Of a stretch of DNA of 5,858 bases, positions 1-5,858 are shown one piece after another (positions within the stretch are counted from its first letter, which is position 1; every line of letters starts with the position of its first letter). The notes beneath the pieces were generated by a model, which had not been told where the DNA came from, made no database searches, and saw only the letters and a program-made list of their open reading frames with translations. The stretch spans positions 1-5,858 of the forward strand of contig CALBSU010000568.1 in NCBI GenBank assembly GCA_937967285.1, read 5' to 3'. This stretch comes from an uncultured Acidobacteriota bacterium (GTDB taxonomy: Bacteria > Acidobacteriota > Blastocatellia > RBC074). The position numbers and the translations under genes were made by a program.

Positions 1-1722
<1,722 letters not shown>

Positions 1723-1727
1723 ACGGC

Positions 1728-1769
<42 letters not shown>

Positions 1770-1795
1770 TTGTGCCCGGCCGTCCAATCTGGCCG

Positions 1796-3134
<1,339 letters not shown>

Positions 3135-3160
3135 TATCGCTCCTCTCCCTCAACCTCGTG

Positions 3161-3166
3161 TAAAAT
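3161..3166 (+). promoter_or_regulatory. Candidate internal -10 box before the DUF4129 gene
   Basis: TAAAAT (5 of 6 to TATAAT) ends seven bases before ATG 3174, in the 39-base gap after the membrane-protein gene. The spacing would give a leaderless mRNA, and there is no Shine-Dalgarno in the gap. No convincing -35 is seen 16-18 bases upstream. It may be chance AT-richness; the gap shows no terminator hairpin, so read-through from the upstream gene is also likely. Confidence 0.3.
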
Positions 3167-3173
3167 ACCGGCC

Positions 3174-4223
3174 ATGCTCCTGAGGGTCACCATTCACGGC
3201 GCGTTGCTTCTGATGCTCGTTGCAGTTTTGCACGGCGGCATCTCGGCGCAGGTTCGCGCGGCGACGCCTGTCGGTGAATATTCAGAGCGTCTAGAGAAGG
3301 CCGAGGCGATCGCCGACCAGATGATCGAGGAGGAACCTCCGCAGGAGGACATTCTGGCGGCAGTCGCGCTGATCCGCGAACTGGTCCCGCGGTCCGAGGA
3401 GATCGACGTCTCGGGTCAGAACATCAGGATCGACAATAACTGGCTCCACCAGCTCCTCGATGAGATCGCCAGACTCTCAAACGGCGATCCCGAACAGCAG
3501 CGGTCGCTGCTGATCGAACTGGCCGATCGCCTCTTCGTCCTGCAGGAACGGATCAACGCATCGATCGAGGTGTCCGACAGGAAATCCCAGCTCGAGAACA
3601 TCCTTTCGCGGGACGAATACCGGCCGGAAGAGGAGAAGGAATCGATCGTCCGGAAATGGCTGAGAAGCCTCTGGGGATTCATCTCGCGGTTGTTGAACAG
3701 GCTTCCGCGGCCGCGTGTCGAGCAGCCGCAAAACGCCGGTGAGTCGCCTTTCGGCTTCTTCAGTCTCGCCCTCGGACTGGTGATCCTGATCGCCGTCGGT
3801 TATGCGGTCTTCAGACTGGCTCGAACCGGACGGCGGAGAAAGGCCCGACGGACGGATGAGCCGGAGCGCGTCGTTCTGGGCGAGGTCATTCCCGAGGGGC
3901 TGACGGCGAAGGAACAGATGCGACGGGCTGCCGAGATAGCCGGGCAGGGCGATTTCCGCACTGCCATCCGCGGCGCCTTCATCGCGACTCTCTGCGAACT
4001 CGAGGAACTCGGCAAACTGAGCCTCCACAAGTCTCACACGAATCGCGACTACACAGAGGCCCTGCGCTCGGATCAGGAGATCTTCAGACCCTTCGCGCAG
4101 ATGACCGGCAGATTCGAAAAGGCATGGTACGGGGAGGCCCGGACCGCCGCGAGCGACTTCGACGAATACCTCGATCTCCACCGGTCGGTCTTCGGATCGC
4201 CGGAATCGAAAGTCCACGATTAA
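3174..4223 (+). CDS. DUF4129 domain membrane protein
   Basis: The protein has 349 residues. Residues 5-25 are a signal peptide or N-terminal anchor, with ISA-QV or VRA-AT as possible cleavage points. Residues 30-160 are a charged, mostly helical exported region with many Glu, Arg and Leu residues. A transmembrane segment lies at 194-215, followed by the basic stretch [10 protein letters not shown] that marks the cytoplasmic side. Residues 245-340 form the DUF4129 domain: [24 protein letters not shown], interrupted here for length, at 259-282, THTN-like SHTNRDY (287-293) and the hallmark FEKAWYGE (314-321). DUF4129 proteins are widely found beside MoxR ATPase, DUF58 and DUF4350 genes and are suspected parts of an envelope complex; no biochemical activity is established to my knowledge. 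It follows the zinc-ribbon membrane gene by 39 bases and precedes DUF4350 by three. There is no Shine-Dalgarno. Confidence 0.85.
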   Translation: MLLRVTIHGALLLMLVAVLHGGISAQVRAATPVGEYSERLEKAEAIADQMIEEEPPQEDILAAVALIRELVPRSEEIDVSGQNIRIDNNWLHQLLDEIARLSNGDPEQQRSLLIELADRLFVLQERINASIEVSDRKSQLENILSRDEYRPEEEKESIVRKWLRSLWGFISRLLNRLPRPRVEQPQNAGESPFGFFSLALGLVILIAVGYAVFRLARTGRRRKARRTDEPERVVLGEVIPEGLTAKEQMRRAAEIAGQGDFRTAIRGAFIATLCELEELGKLSLHKSHTNRDYTEALRSDQEIFRPFAQMTGRFEKAWYGEARTAASDFDEYLDLHRSVFGSPESKVHD

Positions 4224-4226
4224 GCT

Positions 4227-5566
4227 ATGCGCAGGTATCTTGGAATTACAGTTACGATCCTGCTCGCGATCGGCGCCCTGGCCGGTTTGAGCGCGGTCGG
4301 CAATGTCGAGATGGATCGCCCGGAGGAAGGCGAGCTGAATCCTGTCAGGTCCAGCTACAACCCCGGCCCGACCGGCACCCGCGCATTCTATCAGCTCCTT
4401 GAGGAGTCCGGCGTCCCGGTCGCCAGATGGCGCCAGCCCTACGACATGCTCAAGACCGAGGCGAGGAACGAGATGCTGGTCATCGTCGGGCCGTTCCCGC
4501 AGGGGGCGACACTGCCCGAGAACGAGGTCTCAGAACTTCAGCGCTGGGTCGAGGCCGGCGGATCCGCGCTGATCGTCAGCCGCCATCCCTACGCGCAGTT
4601 CGGAGATCCGTTCATTCACTCCGCCATGCCGTCGGAAAACCCGCAGTGGAACGCCCCGACCGATCTGCTGATCGACTCGCAGAGCGACATCTATATTCAG
4701 CAGCCGACCGAGCTGACCAGAGGACTGCGCGGTCTCGCCATCTCTCATCTGGCTTCGAGGCTCACATTTCGTCCGCCTGAGGATCCTGATGAGCCCGAGG
4801 AAGAACCCACAGCGAAGCCCGAAGCTTCACCGACCCCGTCACCGGAACCGGCGGAGGAGCAGGTCAAGGCATTCCTCTACGCCCCGGTCATCCACATCGG
4901 AGATTCCGGCGGCGCCATCCTGGCCGATTTCAAATACGGCGAAGGCAGACTGGTCATGCTGTCGGACCCGTTCGTGCTGGCCAACCGCGGGATAGGTCGC
5001 GGAGCCAATCTCAACCTGGCCCTGAATCTGATCGAATCGCTGAGTAAAAACGAGAAGGGGGCGAGAAGAAAGATCTGGTTCGATGAGTATCATCACGGAT
5101 TCCAGTCGGTCGGGAATCCGCTGGTGGCATATTTCCGCGGCACGCCGATGGCGCTGGTGCTGATCCAGGGCCTCGTTCTGTGCCTGCTCGTGGCATGGAG
5201 CAGCGGACGACGGTTCGCCCGCCCTCTGCCGCTGACCGCCGTCGATCGCAACTCGCCGCTCGAATTCGTCGACTCGATGGCCAACCTGCAGCGAATGGCC
5301 CGAGCGCGCGAACTGGCCCTCGAAAACATCTACCACCGCGCCCGGGCGCAGATCTGCAGAAAGCTCGGAGTTTCCTCGCGCGCCTCGACGCGCGAGATGG
5401 CCGCCCGGCTGAGGTCTCTCGGCAGTTCCGGAGTGTCGGAAACCGAACTCCGGCAGGCGCTGAGCGACGGCGAATTGATTCTTCAGGGCGAAACTGCGGA
5501 CGATTCAGAACTGCTCAGAATAGTCGCCGGCCTGCGTCGCATTCAGAGCCGGCTCGGTCACCGAAG

Positions 5567-5570
<4 letters not shown>
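4227..5570 (+). CDS. DUF4350 domain membrane protein
   Basis: The protein has 447 residues. It has an N-terminal transmembrane anchor (5-24), a large exported domain, a second transmembrane segment (306-325) and a cytoplasmic C-terminal region of about 120 mostly helical residues. The exported part fits the DUF4350 family, which has a class I glutamine-amidotransferase-like fold: [16 protein letters not shown] (47-62), LVIVGPF (84-90), [15 protein letters not shown] (104-118), and [11 protein letters not shown] (238-248). The block [10 protein letters not shown] (282-291) follows, typical just before the second membrane segment. A Pro/Glu/Ser/Thr-rich insert (183-212) splits the domain. No catalytic Cys is seen in the exported domain: the only cysteines are C319 in the second membrane segment and C377, so amidotransferase activity is unlikely. 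Start ATG 4227 lies three bases after the DUF4129 stop, suggesting translational coupling. Its stop overlaps that of convergent rpmB. Confidence 0.83.
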
Positions 5571-5803
<233 letters not shown>

Positions 5804-5811
5804 TACTAAAG

Positions 5812-5817
5812 ACCTCC
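5812..5817 (-). promoter_or_regulatory. Strong Shine-Dalgarno of rpmB
   Basis: On the minus strand this is GGAGGT, eight bases from the ATG. It is the only canonical ribosome-binding site in the window, which sets rpmB apart from the other five genes. Confidence 0.85.
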
Positions 5818-5845
5818 AATAAATCAGATAATTGCGAAGTGCGGA

Positions 5846-5851
5846 AATATA
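5846..5851 (-). promoter_or_regulatory. Candidate -10 box of rpmB
   Basis: On the minus strand this is TATATT (5 of 6 to TATAAT) in an AT-rich stretch, giving a predicted leader of roughly 35 bases that includes the Shine-Dalgarno. The matching -35 would fall outside the window, so the call cannot be completed here. Confidence 0.35.
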
Positions 5852-5858
5852 ACAAAAA

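Noticed and set aside
3477..4217. Minus-strand open frame of 246 codons opposite the DUF4129 gene
   Set aside because: No family features; the plus strand carries conserved DUF4129 motifs.

Overview
The window is a GC-rich bacterial chromosome segment, nearly all coding, with six genes and no RNA genes, insertion sequences or CRISPR arrays. The L28 protein is the 78-residue, zinc-free type. A zinc-ribbon multipass membrane protein followed by DUF4129 and DUF4350 proteins, plus a SYLF-domain protein, is a mix I associate with Acidobacteriota or a related environmental phylum. That placement is an inference from gene content, at moderate to low confidence.

Layout from left to right. A GDP-L-fucose synthase gene (fcl, +, 79-1017) converges on a secreted SYLF/Ysc84-domain gene (-, 1021-1722); their stop codons lie three bases apart inside one short perfect hairpin. 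The SYLF gene diverges from a three-gene + strand run: a polytopic membrane protein with a cytoplasmic-type zinc-ribbon tail (1842-3134), a DUF4129 membrane protein (3174-4223) and a DUF4350 membrane protein (4227-5570). The last of these converges on rpmB (-, 5567-5803) with overlapping stop codons. rpmB has its own strong Shine-Dalgarno and AT-rich upstream region.

The three-gene run probably makes one envelope-associated assembly. DUF4129 and DUF4350 proteins are often encoded beside MoxR-type AAA ATPases and DUF58 proteins, but neither occurs in this window. fcl would complete GDP-L-fucose synthesis for surface glycans; its usual partner gmd is not visible. rpmB is ordinary housekeeping.

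The most unusual feature is not a protein. AT-rich tracts of the heptamer CTTTCTA sit just upstream of the start codons of fcl, SYLF and the membrane-protein gene, always in the same orientation relative to the gene. In the divergent gap two copies face each other, forming a 25-bp perfect inverted repeat. These two copies contain TATACT boxes, none of the three genes has a Shine-Dalgarno, and the tracts mislead start-codon choice. They may be a repeat-derived promoter or leader family.
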